NCBI RefSeq assembly: GCF_000149955.1
Contig: NC_030986.1
Location: 5,877,948-5,941,947 of the forward strand
DNA: 64,000 nucleotides
Direction of reading: 5' to 3'
Source: Fusarium oxysporum f. sp. lycopersici 4287
Taxonomy: Eukaryota > Ascomycota > Sordariomycetes > Hypocreales > Nectriaceae
Positions 22,430 through 33,126 of this stretch are shown in pieces (positions within the stretch are counted from its first letter, which is position 1; each line of letters starts with the position of its first letter). The position numbers and the translations under genes were made by a program. The notes beneath the pieces were generated by a model. That model was not told the DNA's origin and ran no database searches. It was given only the letters and a program-made list of their open reading frames with translations.

Positions 22430-23374
22430 TTAGCATGAGCTCAGACCCCGATCGCCTTGAACTCCATCCAAAACAGCAGCATGTCGTGGGTATTCGACTG
22501 TATTGCACCTGTGATTGTCTTTGAACTTGCGAATCATGGGTACTGAACTGCAGACAATAACAATATTGCTTTCAATTGATAAAAGCAATATGCCATTTGC
22601 CAACAAGGGCGTTGAGTCATTGTTTTTGAGACCAATGACCAGAATGACAAACCGGCCCACAACAGCCCCTAGCGGGAATATCCCGCTGCCGACAGAAACA
22701 ACTACTCTCATTCTATTATTCCGCGACTTGGTATTGCGAAGGGTGTAAGCTAGCATAGAAAACATAAATACCATGTCTGCCAAAGCCCCGATAACCGCTT
22801 GTGCCACATACATAGCATAAACTCTGCCAAGGTGAAGCGAGCAGGGAGCCTGAGGCTGTTCACACTCGATAACTTCAAGCAAGAGAACTACCCACAGAGC
22901 GGCGAAGGGGCAGGTTATCAAAGACGCCACAGTCCAGATGGCAAAGGCGGGGTATCGATACCAAAGCCTTTCCAATACCGCGTAGTAGATGACACAGGTC
23001 ACCAGTTTGGCAAGGACTGTGCCTGGGATGACAACTAGGTTGGCAACAAGAATTTCCCAAGTAGCATTGTTCACGGTGCCATTGTGTATGCCAGCGAGGG
23101 TTATGGCCCCGGCTATCGTGAACATCCAGGCAAGAAGGATCATATCTTTGATATAAATCAGCAGCTTTCACTACCATAACGCAGCCTATATTAGAAATCA
23201 CCTACAATGCTGAATGCGCCAATCGTGGAGAATGAAATATGCAGTGTAGAGACACGCCGCCAGTAAGGCTGTAGAAGCGGTGTATGCAATGCCAGAAGTG
23301 CAATACATCGCATTAATATTAATCAAACCCTTCTGCGGTATATCACTGCCACTGATTCGAGGGTACTCCATCAT
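22430..23374 (-). CDS. fungal rhodopsin-like integral membrane protein, 294 residues
   Basis: Exons 23374-23206 and 23145-22430 join in phase 1 across a 60-nt GTAGGT...CAAAG intron. The junction creates RIQHYMILLAWMF, matching the position of the DDW-like motif and second helix of the fungal rhodopsin-domain (Pth11-like) proteins. About seven hydrophobic helices follow, with a GALADMVFMF segment where the family has its conserved Asp, then RxRV-type basic residues and further helices. The C-terminal tail is short and cytosolic-looking. These proteins sit in membranes as putative GPCR-like receptors; ligands are generally unknown. The start is the first in-frame ATG after a stop. Confidence 0.75.
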
Positions 23375-24097
23375 TGGGTGCACAATGGTTCAGGTGAATA
23401 ACAGTAGTTAGGTAGTGAATGCGAGCTCTGGCATGGGGACCTCTTGAGATATCAAGCTTTACTCAGCAGTTAGCACTCAGATCTTTATTTTCCAATGTCT
23501 TATTTCTTTCATACAATACTCGTCCCTGATACTGCTTTTTATCATCTCTGTGCTGGAAGGCATGATCATTAGTCATCCTCAAGAGTGTTTTCTCTTCCCT
23601 CGGCAACCATTCACGCCGGAGATCGTTTCCCGATAGAGCCAGGATCACGAAACTTTGTTTGTTAGGTTAAGTCCTCCATGCCAGATAACTAAGAAGTACT
23701 CAGACACCGGTTGGCAAGCGAGGGTTGGTACCTACCGGCTTGTCCGGATCCTCTGGAGACCCCGGCTACCTAGGGTCTTTGGTCTTGCCAAATGATGACA
23801 CCAACACTTGAATCGCGTGAAAATGGTTTCACTAGAGATGATCCCCGATCAAATAGCCAACCTGGACGGGGGTGGCGGCTCGGAATATGGGGTCACCCTT
23901 GACTGGACCTGCAGGTCTTCATTCCGGTACCCCATGCCTGGCATGTTGGTCAAAATTCCACTTTCCCTGCACCACCAACACCGCGGCCACGGTCAAGCTA
24001 CGTACAGTAACAGCACAGACAAGAGCTGAGTTTTGAGGGCTGCGCCTCTTTCCATTCGACACCCGCCTCGTCGTATCCCGTGCGGACGGCGTCGCAG
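23375..24097. other. intergenic spacer with a possible short exon
   Basis: On the minus strand, 23653-23463 is open (about 63 codons, charged and helical) after a possible CTAAC...AAAG acceptor near 23654. No partner exon was found, so no gene is called. Confidence 0.35.
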
Positions 24098-24496
24098 CTA
24101 CCGCGTTCTGAACCCAACATTGGGGACGGCAGGCGTTAAGTCCATTGGGCCGCACACCTTGATGAGAAATGGAAAATAAAAGCAAGAACGAGAAAAACAG
24201 CAAGAATTAAGAGACAAGCCGATAACTAAGTTCACATAGAAATTAAGCTTCAGTAGCTCAGAGTTGACTTTTGCATCAGGCCTAGAGAACAGAAAGTTAA
24301 GATAAGTTTGGAGTCTTTTAGTGTGATGCCTATGCTTTTCTCCAGTCTTTAACTCAGCCAATGTTGGTTGTATTGCAATGAGAAATTTGGCCACAGCAAA
24401 GGCTTGGCCAGCCAACACTGAAAAGCCTTGAAGTTTTTCAATATCATCGTGTCTACGTAGTAGTTTGTGAAATTGTTCGGTAAAGAACTCCTCCAT
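24098..24496 (-). CDS. hypothetical protein, 132 residues (doubtful 3' half)
   Basis: From ATG 24496 the first 95 residues read as a plausible helical protein, with a hydrophobic stretch (GFSVLAGQAFAVAKFLIAI). The remainder is Cys/Phe-rich and may be intron or noise. Unrecognised. Confidence 0.3.
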   Translation of the reverse strand: MEEFFTEQFHKLLRRHDDIEKLQGFSVLAGQAFAVAKFLIAIQPTLAELKTGEKHRHHTKRLQTYLNFLFSRPDAKVNSELLKLNFYVNLVIGLSLNSCCFSRSCFYFPFLIKVCGPMDLTPAVPNVGFRTR

Positions 24497-24960
24497 GAGG
24501 GAGTTTAGCTGAGTGCAGAAAATAAGTCAGTTACGTAGTTAAGTCGACGAAACAGGGGAGTCAGCAGGTTGAGTTGAGGAAACAGGGGAGTCACTCGAAG
24601 CGGGGAAGAAGAACAAGGGTGTTAGTATACGTGCGTACCCGAGCTGATAGCTGATGCTTGCGTCGCGCGCCTTACCTTATTAGTTATAGAGTAACTTCTC
24701 CAGCCTTATCTCCAATCAATCTAACACAAGTGTGAGACTAGCGTTCTCCAACCACCAGCATTAAGTTGTTATCTGGGGGCGTGTAATATTACACATCTGC
24801 AAAAAACAAGTATCTGCAGGGGAAGTATGGAGTAGAATGTGGGCAGCAATGGCGGGCCAGGATAGGCCCAGTTTGAGACAAACCAAAGAGTTTGCAAGGG
24901 ACTACAGTAGAGACACATACTAATAATACCCTAGCATAAATCTTACAGCACCTCTTACAG
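24497..24960. other. intergenic spacer
   Basis: Contains the direct repeat GAAACAGGGGAGTCA at about 24549 and 24579 (roughly 30 bp apart); otherwise nothing supported. Confidence 0.5.
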
Positions 24961-25103
24961 CAATTCTACAGCAATTCTACAGCAATTCTACAGCAATTCT
25001 ACAGCAATTCTACAGCAATTCTACAGCAATTCTACAGCAATTCTACAGCAATTCTACAGCAATTCTACAGCAATTCTACAGCAATTCTACAGCAATTCTA
25101 CAG
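24961..25103. repeat. 11-bp minisatellite, exactly 13 copies
   Basis: Thirteen perfect copies of CAATTCTACAG (143 bp), flanked by degenerate CACCTCT-type units on both sides. The array ends 49 bp before the ATG of the 600-residue gene, so it is probably in its promoter or 5'UTR. Confidence 0.98.
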
Positions 25104-25152
25104 CACCTCTATAATAATTCTATAACAATCTCTTTAATACAACTCTCGGGTT

Positions 25153-26955
25153 ATGGATACCCCAGAGTTAAGTGTTGCCAGAGAGAAGCCTCTTAGGAAT
25201 CATTGCCTTTCAGGTGCAGAGGCGTGGTTGAAACTCAAGCCGAAAGTGCGTCTTTTATGTCCGCGTGAACAAAAGATGCTCCAAGGACTTCTTGATGGGC
25301 TATGCAAGCCCGACATCTGTCATGGGTTAATGAGCGCACAAAATCAACGCTATGCCAAGGTCCTGCTTGCCATGCAACATATTATTCAAACATCACATGG
25401 TGCGGCAGTTCTTTGTGCAGCAAGGCTTGGATTGTCCGCACTTAGTAACATGAGAAAGGAGAACCTCTTGTCATTGATACAAATGATTGAAGAGAGGTCT
25501 TCCTTATTTTCATCTCCTGAACTCGAGATTCTCTTTCGAGAACGCAATTTCCAACGTCTAAGCGCAGATCCTTCAAGACAAATTCCGAGTGAGCCGCAAC
25601 TGCTTACATCAACGACCCATGTCACGGCGGAGAAAAGTCGTGACGGTATTCGTGCTCATGACACCCCAGGTCTTGGAGGTCCAGGACCGGAAATCTCCAC
25701 AGAGACGCAAGGCTCTTCAGACACAATTTTTCTGCTCTGTGTTGGCACAACCGCTGATGAAGACGTTTCGAAAGGCGATATGATAGGAGTCCGCCTCAAC
25801 TTGCTTGATATCGAAACACTCCACAAAGATGTAGCACCCATCTTGGAAGGAAAATTACTAAAGCAGATAAAAGAGTCCTCCGGCAAAGCATTTATCAAAA
25901 AAGACCTCGACTATACAATAATCCATCAAGCGATTCTAACTATGCTATTTGCTCGCGCAAGGGACCGCGTTGAAGCTGAGTTCAAGTCGTGGAAATGGCT
26001 GGTATCCAATGTACTAGGAAATACTTTGCTGAGCTACATCATGGAAAAGAAAGCATCAAGTGTCTTGATTTTGTTGGCAAACAGCCATGGCGATTGGGAA
26101 ACATTGTCGATGGACGACCTTTACAGCCATCTTCAAATGCTGTCAGCAGCCCACGGGAGCCTTTCTATCTGTCCGAGTGAGACGGAGAACCGGTCGGCAG
26201 CTTGCAAAATAGCAGACATACGCATTCTGGATATGATTGCTCGAGATGCTGATTGGAAATACTCTTACCGTCCAAGGACTTGCTTCGGCATGGGGAAGTG
26301 TACTTTGCCTAGTACACTCATAAAGCGGATGGCGACCAAACGTGGCTATAGCTGTGGTGGTGCTGATGTTAAAATCGTTGAAAGCACGATGCGAGACAAC
26401 CTGGAATGTATTGAAACTCCACAATCCAACTCAGAGCCGTTCGAATTCGTGCCTGACATAAGACAGCCAAGGTTTTTCCATCAGGAATACATTGAATCGT
26501 TGCAAAAGTTGGGCGAGTATCGCGTCTTTATCTCACGACGCCAGGTTATTGAAATCGCGTTCACAACAGTCAATCATGACATGGAGCCTCCACATTTCGC
26601 CGCTGAAAAGGCGACACCAAATCACTTCAAATGGTTCTCAGACGATCCTAAGAAGCGAAAACAAAAGCTGGAAGAACTAAAGGACTTTGCATTGTATCAA
26701 AACTCTCGTCTCCTGAACCATCCCGACAATATGGAGAAGTTCGGATCCGTCCACGTCGGGATACGCCTGGATATCGGAGTTTCTGAACTAAACGGTAATG
26801 GAAGGTTTTTTGTGTCTGAACCCACGAGATTTCCTATGGCAGACCAGCTAGCTAACCTCATTCTTGATCGGCCACATGTTGCTATTGCAAGAGTTTGGGG
26901 GGAATCAATGATCGAGCAACATAGGCGCCGCATTAGGGGCGAAAAGCAGATATAA
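25153..26955 (+). CDS. intronless orphan protein, 600 residues
   Basis: One uninterrupted frame from ATG 25153. Residues 20-135 are helical. About 150-200 is a disordered linker, and 200-370 is a mixed alpha/beta region. From about 435 to 590 there is a distinct domain that starts FFHQEYIESLQKLGEYRVFI and ends with strands reading VGIRLDIGVSELNG and FFVSEPTRF. That strand order (RVFI ... RLDIGV ... FFVSE) recalls ATP-grasp folds, but I see no convincing metal or ATP site, so this is only a hint. No signal peptide or membrane helix. A 13-copy minisatellite lies directly upstream. Confidence 0.82.
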   Translation: MDTPELSVAREKPLRNHCLSGAEAWLKLKPKVRLLCPREQKMLQGLLDGLCKPDICHGLMSAQNQRYAKVLLAMQHIIQTSHGAAVLCAARLGLSALSNMRKENLLSLIQMIEERSSLFSSPELEILFRERNFQRLSADPSRQIPSEPQLLTSTTHVTAEKSRDGIRAHDTPGLGGPGPEISTETQGSSDTIFLLCVGTTADEDVSKGDMIGVRLNLLDIETLHKDVAPILEGKLLKQIKESSGKAFIKKDLDYTIIHQAILTMLFARARDRVEAEFKSWKWLVSNVLGNTLLSYIMEKKASSVLILLANSHGDWETLSMDDLYSHLQMLSAAHGSLSICPSETENRSAACKIADIRILDMIARDADWKYSYRPRTCFGMGKCTLPSTLIKRMATKRGYSCGGADVKIVESTMRDNLECIETPQSNSEPFEFVPDIRQPRFFHQEYIESLQKLGEYRVFISRRQVIEIAFTTVNHDMEPPHFAAEKATPNHFKWFSDDPKKRKQKLEELKDFALYQNSRLLNHPDNMEKFGSVHVGIRLDIGVSELNGNGRFFVSEPTRFPMADQLANLILDRPHVAIARVWGESMIEQHRRRIRGEKQI

Positions 26956-27012
26956 TTAAATCAGCATGAGTCTTAGAGACGATAGTCGAGCTATGCAATA
27001 AAAAGAGCATGA

Positions 27013-28299
27013 TCAGATCTGTAACTTGTGTTTCTCCAGGTATCTCTCGGTGGGCTCCTTCCAACGTTTGAGTGCTCTCGAAGCCTTGAACTCTTCACAG
27101 TCCGATTTTCCTACCAGTTGAACTTTCAATAGAGTTTTCCCTCCTTTAAACCTATGGCTATGAATCTTAAAGCACTGCTCCGGAACTTTAAGACGTTCAA
27201 GACTCTCCTTCTCGCGCAATCCCGGGTGACTTTGCCAGTAAGTCTCGACAGCCGCAGGATATTCCTTCTGGATGTCCACCTCGCTCTTCCATTCTCCGTC
27301 ACAAGAGTCGTAGAGAATGAAGAATTCGAATACCGCTTTTTTATATTTCGGAGTCTTCCGATGGCTGAATATCATCTGCGGAACTGGGTCTGAATCACTA
27401 GAAGCTGACATTTCCCAGCACCCTGTTGATGTCTCCGGATATAGTGCTTCTGCTTTCGATAAAGTAATAACCTCAGGCAACCTGAAATGTGCCTTCCATC
27501 TATCTTTGAGCTCGGTTAAATATGATATCATGGCGGGGGTGCCTGTGAAATAGGGTTCTCCAACTCGCCAGATAACACAATTCTTCTTCCATCGAGGTTG
27601 CTGAGGCATAATTTTGAAGACCTTCTCGCAAACCTCAGCGTGCGGGCGACCTGGGACGTCTTCTCGGGACTCCCAGAATGTGTTGAGAGTAAAAGGGGCC
27701 TCAATCTGAACCTTTTCTTCTGCTACCCAGCCAGAACGGCCGTTTCGTAAATGGCAAAAGAGAAAGAATTCACCATAAACTGAGTACTTGAGGATGGAAT
27801 GAAGATCTCTAGCAAGATCTACCCATGTGAGATCTAGTAGGTCATCAGGGGCTTCTGATGCCTTGTCCTGATCTGACATGGATGCTTCTATCCCATTATC
27901 GACGCGGCTAGTGCTTGCTTGCGAAACCGCAGTCTCGTCGATATCGGGCTCAGAAGCACAAGAGTTTGAGGCGTCGGGCTCTTGATTCGTAGGCTCTTCT
28001 GGGATTCTATCTTGGCTTGCCGTCGGGGCATCTGTCTCATCTTCTAGATCGCTCGCAGCTGTTTCGAGAATCTTAGTCTTGTGAAGATCGGGGTCAGGAG
28101 CAGACGCGTGGGAGGTATCGGGGTCTTGGTCAACATCGTCGTCTGCTGTTTTGTCTTCGTTCGCTGCTGGGGCATCTGTCTTGTCGTCTGGAACCTCTGC
28201 AGTTGCGTGGGGAGGTTCAGTCTTGCCCGGATTTACGCGCCCTCTCTTGGTCTTGCGCCGTTCGGAGGTTCTGTCAGCGGGCGGTCTTTTCCGACTCAT
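27013..28299 (-). CDS. protein with two chromo-like units, 428 residues
   Basis: Single exon. I prefer ATG 28299, which gives a basic NLS-like N-terminus (MSRKRPP...KTKRGR); an in-frame ATG at 28383 also exists. Residues 39-121 contain two acidic repeats of about 35-40 residues (DKTDAPAANEDK and DETDAPTASQDR). Two chromo-like units follow, at about 177-212 (EFFLF...GWVAEE...FWESRED) and 323-358 (EFFIL...GEWKSE...YWQSHPG). Each has the chromodomain order of hydrophobic strand, W-x-x-E and a terminal YW/FW helix, and each is followed by a similar CFKI/VFKI strand unit. Chromo domains bind methylated histone tails or RNA; the aromatic cage is not complete here, so binding is unproven. Probably nuclear. 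Convergent with the 600-residue gene. Confidence 0.78.
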   Translation of the reverse strand: MSRKRPPADRTSERRKTKRGRVNPGKTEPPHATAEVPDDKTDAPAANEDKTADDDVDQDPDTSHASAPDPDLHKTKILETAASDLEDETDAPTASQDRIPEEPTNQEPDASNSCASEPDIDETAVSQASTSRVDNGIEASMSDQDKASEAPDDLLDLTWVDLARDLHSILKYSVYGEFFLFCHLRNGRSGWVAEEKVQIEAPFTLNTFWESREDVPGRPHAEVCEKVFKIMPQQPRWKKNCVIWRVGEPYFTGTPAMISYLTELKDRWKAHFRLPEVITLSKAEALYPETSTGCWEMSASSDSDPVPQMIFSHRKTPKYKKAVFEFFILYDSCDGEWKSEVDIQKEYPAAVETYWQSHPGLREKESLERLKVPEQCFKIHSHRFKGGKTLLKVQLVGKSDCEEFKASRALKRWKEPTERYLEKHKLQI

Positions 28300-29758
28300 G
28301 CTAAATATATGCCTGCGAGGTTTGATGTCGTGAGTGTGATGAAGGAGGGAGGCTTGGTCTTCTTTTATGTTATGCAGAACCATCCTTCATTACCGTGCAC
28401 TCGATGACTGTCCTTTTAGTGGCTGTTTTCCTTGCGATTCATTGGCTGTAGCCAGTAACGAAAAAGATTGGTCGGAGAGAGTGTTGGGAGTCGCTCCTAA
28501 ACGCCCCCGCACGGTGTCCAACCCTGTAACCGAAATGGCACACCGACGGTTGGTAGGGTTTGAGAGTCGCCTCGTCAAATCAGGCAAAAGGGTGTGAGGT
28601 TGGTGACAAGGTGAGGGAATGTCAACACGCAGTATAGATGCTCCCAGGGCAAGGGGAGAAAGATAAAAGCCCAACCATTGGCTGCGCAGCTTGCCGATCG
28701 CAAGTTTTCGGTTTGAGCTAGGATTTGGGACGCACTAATCAGCAAGCAACCAGAAGGTAGGCCAAAGCCCACTACATAACAGTGAGCCCGCGGAACAGGA
28801 CCAGGAAATGTAACATCAAGTCCACATCTATCAGAAAACAACGTGAAGGAATATTTGTAACATTACAGAAGATTCATATCTGAAAAGAATTGAACTTTAT
28901 GCTATTATACTGAAATCTACTGGATACTACTTCTGACGTTTTTATAACCCCCTGGGGTTGAGCTGTATAAGCTTGGACTTTGATTGTGGTACGAACGAAC
29001 AAAGGGAGTCCAGTGGTTGTCACCCCCTCTCCAAACTCCACAGGTTCTCAGCCCGATTTTGAAGGCACCGCTTCTAATGTTCATCTGGCGCAGTGTTACC
29101 CCATTGACGCCTTGTCACCTTTGCTTCCGTCGTCACCGTGGCTAGCACGTGAATCTATCGTTTTCAGATAATTGACCAAGGCAAGAGGAAAAGTAATAAG
29201 AGATGATTCACTGGGCTCCTTCCACCATGATGAGAAACAAATGTGCTTTCTATCCATCTACAAAGCCATTCCGAGATTTATCAGCAGTGGCGGCGCGTGA
29301 CATTGGCAGTGGGACATGCAGGTGCATCTCGCTCCATTCTCGAGAGGATTGAACGAGGATATGGGTCTCGTTCCTTTCAGCCATCACTAATGAGCCCCCG
29401 CCTGATACACTAAGAGTGGCGCATAAGTGCATGCACAGGCATGCTGTTTGCTAACGCTAAGCCCCTGTTGCTATCTGCGCTAGACTCCACAGAATGACAG
29501 GCAGGCGAGTCTTTGATCCATGAGTACTGTTCCTTGATTCGTGGTTGTTGCTACTGTTGGTAATATTTCCTTCTACGCCTTCATCACTTTGAAACCATGG
29601 GTTGCATGGCAGAGAGATACTAGATGGATAAACGAGTTATGCAGAGCTGTGTCATACTAAAGCTTTATATTTTTCCAGTTTATTCAAGGTCCGAACATAC
29701 AATTCTAGTGGCAAAAGACATCTTATAATTCTTGAGCGAGTCAATCGAGGCATCAAGT
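28300..29758. other. intergenic spacer, 1.4 kb
   Basis: Nothing supported on either strand beyond the leader of the chromo-like gene. Confidence 0.5.
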
Positions 29759-31344
29759 CTATGGTTTCTTGCACACAACTACAAAATGTGTCATATAAGG
29801 TTTGACTGTTGTCATCTGCAACTCATTGCGCAAATTCGTAGTAAATAGCTGACATTCCTCCTCACTCCATCCCAGATTCTTAATGGCTGGACGAAGGATG
29901 GACCCTTCTATGTCATAAGTAAATGCCTTCCAAGCTAACCTTCCTAACTCCTGCTGCTGCAGCGATGTATGCCAAGGCCCAATCGGTACCTGTGATAACT
30001 CAAACTTAGTTATTTTCAAGGTTCACTGGACGCCATTGACTTACCTTGTAGCGATTTCTCTTGATGTCACTGAAACCGGCATCCCGTAGCAAACTAAGCT
30101 GTTGTCTGGAGTCGATCATCTCGAAATCCGCCCCTCGCCTTGCACCAGCCTCTCTGAATAGGTCTCCCCATTGCACCATAAAACCATCCTTTGGTAACTC
30201 TTCCTCTCCTTTAAGCTTAATGGCTTCTTCGTGGAACTCTGCAACCCCTCCGGGTTTCAAGACGTTAAAGACCTGTTCTAGAAACTCGCGCCAGTGACTG
30301 ATTCTCCCTTTAAGTTCGCGGAAATGTACAAAGTCCATTGAAGATGTTGAAAAGTCTTGAAGATCGAGGCGTTCTACGGTCTGACTGCATTAATGTTAAC
30401 GCTGATCAAGTGTAAGACGTCCATATAGCCTCACAAAGTCAGATTAGGCGGAACCCATTCAGGTGTCGAGGTTGACAGGTCAACACTAATAACATCAAGA
30501 CCAGGATGCTCATCTGCAAAGTCCCTTGAATTAGGTTAGTCAAGTACCATTCAAATAGGTTGAAGAGCGCATACATAGCCCAGTTTCCTAGATGAATCTG
30601 TTGGCATACTTATCATATCATAGGGGGGTCATATAATACCGCCTGCTGATCCAACATCAAGAGCGCACTTGTGACCATTAGCAGCGAGGACATTGGCTAA
30701 AGCAATGGGACGCAAACTAACCCGGTAAGTAGAAGGGATCATTGTCTCGCAAGTGCCGAATAAGTTAGAATAAAGCTCGTGACTTCCATACCCAGTTAAC
30801 ATAGGACATTTCTTCATGGTATTAGCTAACCTTAGTTCCCATGCCTCAGTTCTTTTCTGATCATGTGGCTGCCTGTGCCGCCGACTTAGCAAAGGTCTCT
30901 CAGTGTATAGCACTTCTATTACCATTCATTAATCGGATATTCTCGGCCCCATAAGCTTTCGGTCTTGATGTCTCCAGGTTCGATCGGCTTTGTGGAACAT
31001 GTGCTCTCGTCGTCTGCAATACCTTCATCTGTGAGACCCTCATCTGTAAAATCGTCGTCTATACCCTCATCTGTGAGATCTTCATTTCTGGCCCTGCTGC
31101 CTTCGGTGCTGTGGTTGGTTGCGATGTCGCCGTGGGGAATGTTGCCATTTGCAATCGCATTTTCGAGCACCCCCTCAGGCTTGCTCTTCTTGAATCTGAT
31201 ATCGAGGGATCTAAATACGTCGTTCGAGATATCTAGAGTCGGGTGAGCTGTTGAAAGGTCGCAATGAGGTCGTAGTCCTTCGTCTCCCAGCGTGTTTGAA
31301 CGTGATCGTTTGCGACTGAGGCTGTGGGTAGCTGGTAGGAGCAT
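29759..31344 (-). CDS. LaeA-like SAM-dependent methyltransferase, 442 residues
   Basis: Six exons: 31344-30923, 30872-30640, 30587-30575, 30524-30435, 30384-30045, 29989-29759. All five introns (50, 52, 50, 50 and 55 nt) join in phase, giving 1329 nt. The third exon is only 13 nt and supplies the end of motif I. Joined, the core reads ALDVGSAGG-NWAMDFADEHP, then ISVDLS, WVPPNLTF, MDFVHFRELKG, LKPGGVAEFHEE and YKVPIGPWH, which is the fungal TAM/LaeA-like order. Motif I is GSAGG instead of GTGTG. The N-terminus has DEG repeats typical of this group. Relatives act in the nucleus or cytosol as regulators or as secondary-metabolite methyltransferases. No biosynthetic cluster is visible here, so the substrate is unknown. 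Confidence 0.87.
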
Positions 31345-31428
31345 CGCGGCGAGGGGAGACAAAAGAATGTCGATGGACAAGGCCAATAAAGCGAATAATA
31401 AAAGCCGGTTGATGGAGAGCCTCTGAAA

Positions 31429-31980
31429 ATGGGATCTCACGGAAGTTGCTATGGACTGGTGCTTTTATGCTTGCCATGGCCGAGGATTCCAAGAGAAACT
31501 AAATCGTCAGCTAATCTCTTAGGCGAACAAAAGCGTGACATACCGATCGTCCACGAACACCGCGATTCAGACAGGCTAATACCAATAGCGCCGGCCGCTT
31601 GAGTTGCGATTGGATTCGGCAATTCCGATTCCGGCATCGTGTATGACAATTCTACCTGACCCTGGCTAACTGATCTCAATTGAACAGATGGGGAGCCGGC
31701 CGCACTATGCAAGGGGGAGCCTATCGAGAGCACCATTGTGGAGAAGAGACCTACAAGGTTGTTCAGCCGACTAACTCTGACTATTCTCAATATCCTGGAA
31801 AAGGGCTACTTAGAATCTAAAGGTGGCGGCTGGAGCGGGAAAGACACATCACACAGTTCAAGCCACAGCATCGAGACAGCTTCTCTGACAACGAGGACCG
31901 TCAGAGGGTGGGGCTCGGATTACCAGTCAGAAAAGAACTTCTGGCCAAGCTCTTTCCCTATGTTTATCTCTCTGCCGTGA
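31429..31980 (+). pseudogene. possible decayed gene with three in-frame TGA codons
   Basis: A frame from ATG 31429 to the stop at 31978-31980 reads protein-like throughout, broken by TGA at 31600, 31657 and 31681. Each could derive from CGA by one C-to-T change. No domain is recognised. A spliced gene using other frames is possible too; several acceptor-like sites occur at 31576-31690. Confidence 0.28.
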
Positions 31981-33126
31981 GGTCAGTCCTCTTGACGGGT
32001 TTGCCCTGTTTACTTTTGACTTTATGGTCTCGATGCTGGTGGCCAACAACCAAAAGGACAATCATACAAGAAAATGGGAGGATATCAATGTTCTCAAAGA
32101 GGCTTTGACTCAGTGCAGTTGTAAGCCTCCCATGCATACATGGTGACGTAAAATCGCAGCGATATCCACAGCTCAAGAATTTGTTTACGTTTATATCAAG
32201 CATTCAAGTGCTAGGGAAGCCTCGACCTTCAAGCACACACTCAAGGGGTGTGTAGATAATAGTGATAAAAAGAAAGGTCAACATCAATCCTATCCGCCTT
32301 GAAGCAAGCTCTGTTTCTCTTCGTCCAATACTGGTTTCGACCTATATAAGCCCCTTAATTTTAGTAGCCAGACCCGGATAAGGACGAAGGTTTCGCCCAA
32401 ATGCTAGAACATCGAATCTTTCCTGTTCTCAAAGATTGGAGGCTTGCTCGTAATGTACACTTCAACCTTTGGTTTATATACAGGAATCCGAGTTTCCTGA
32501 GAAACTTTCTCAGCCTGGCACAGTCAGTATACGGCGAGAGACAGAACAAGAAACTACGCACAGTGAATCTAAGCTCTGTCATAACGCGTACTTATACGGA
32601 TAGATTGGTTTGTTTATCCATGGTTCGCTGGTTTGCATGTAGAGAGTGGCCTGAGTATAAGACAGAGCTAAACTTGTACTGAAAGCTAAAGTTATGGGCT
32701 GCAGGGAGAAAGCCAAGTGCAAAAGCAAAGTCGAATAAGTAGGGTAACTTTACGCAGGGGGGTTGCGTGGAGTAAATAAGGCAGGCAGGGGATGCTGATG
32801 GTGCAGCAGTGGAACTTTGCTCCCAGTTCTGCCTAAGTCTATATTTCCACACCCGGGCCTGCATATCTGCAAAGACTCTTACTGGTACCAAGCCGTCGTC
32901 GAAGATGTCACCTCGGTGACTCCTTGTTGTTGAGTAACCAAAGGATCGCCTTATTTTATAGGCCTTTTACTGGACTACTATGTATGTATGTATGTATGTA
33001 TGTATGTATGTATGTGTATTTTTCGTCTGGGTGGCTGTAACGAAGCCAAATCTCCTACTGGAGCAAAAGACGTGCTGAGCTAGCTAGGTACAGGATACCC
33101 CGCTTCCTTCACCATCCAGCATACCA
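31981..33126. other. intergenic spacer with tetranucleotide repeat
   Basis: No supported gene; the 93-codon frame at 32401-32682 has shadows on the other strand and no domain. A TTACTGGACTACT 13-mer at about 32967 recurs at 33648. Confidence 0.4.
32979..33014. repeat. (TATG)n microsatellite, 9 copies
   Basis: About nine uninterrupted TATG units. Confidence 0.95.

Noticed and set aside
22219..22748. Plus-strand frames at 22.2-22.7 kb
   Set aside because: Antisense to the rhodopsin-like membrane protein.
31790..31860. Apparent Walker-A-like AAGAGKT in one frame
   Set aside because: Spacing is wrong for GxxxxGK[ST], and a stop follows within 15 codons.
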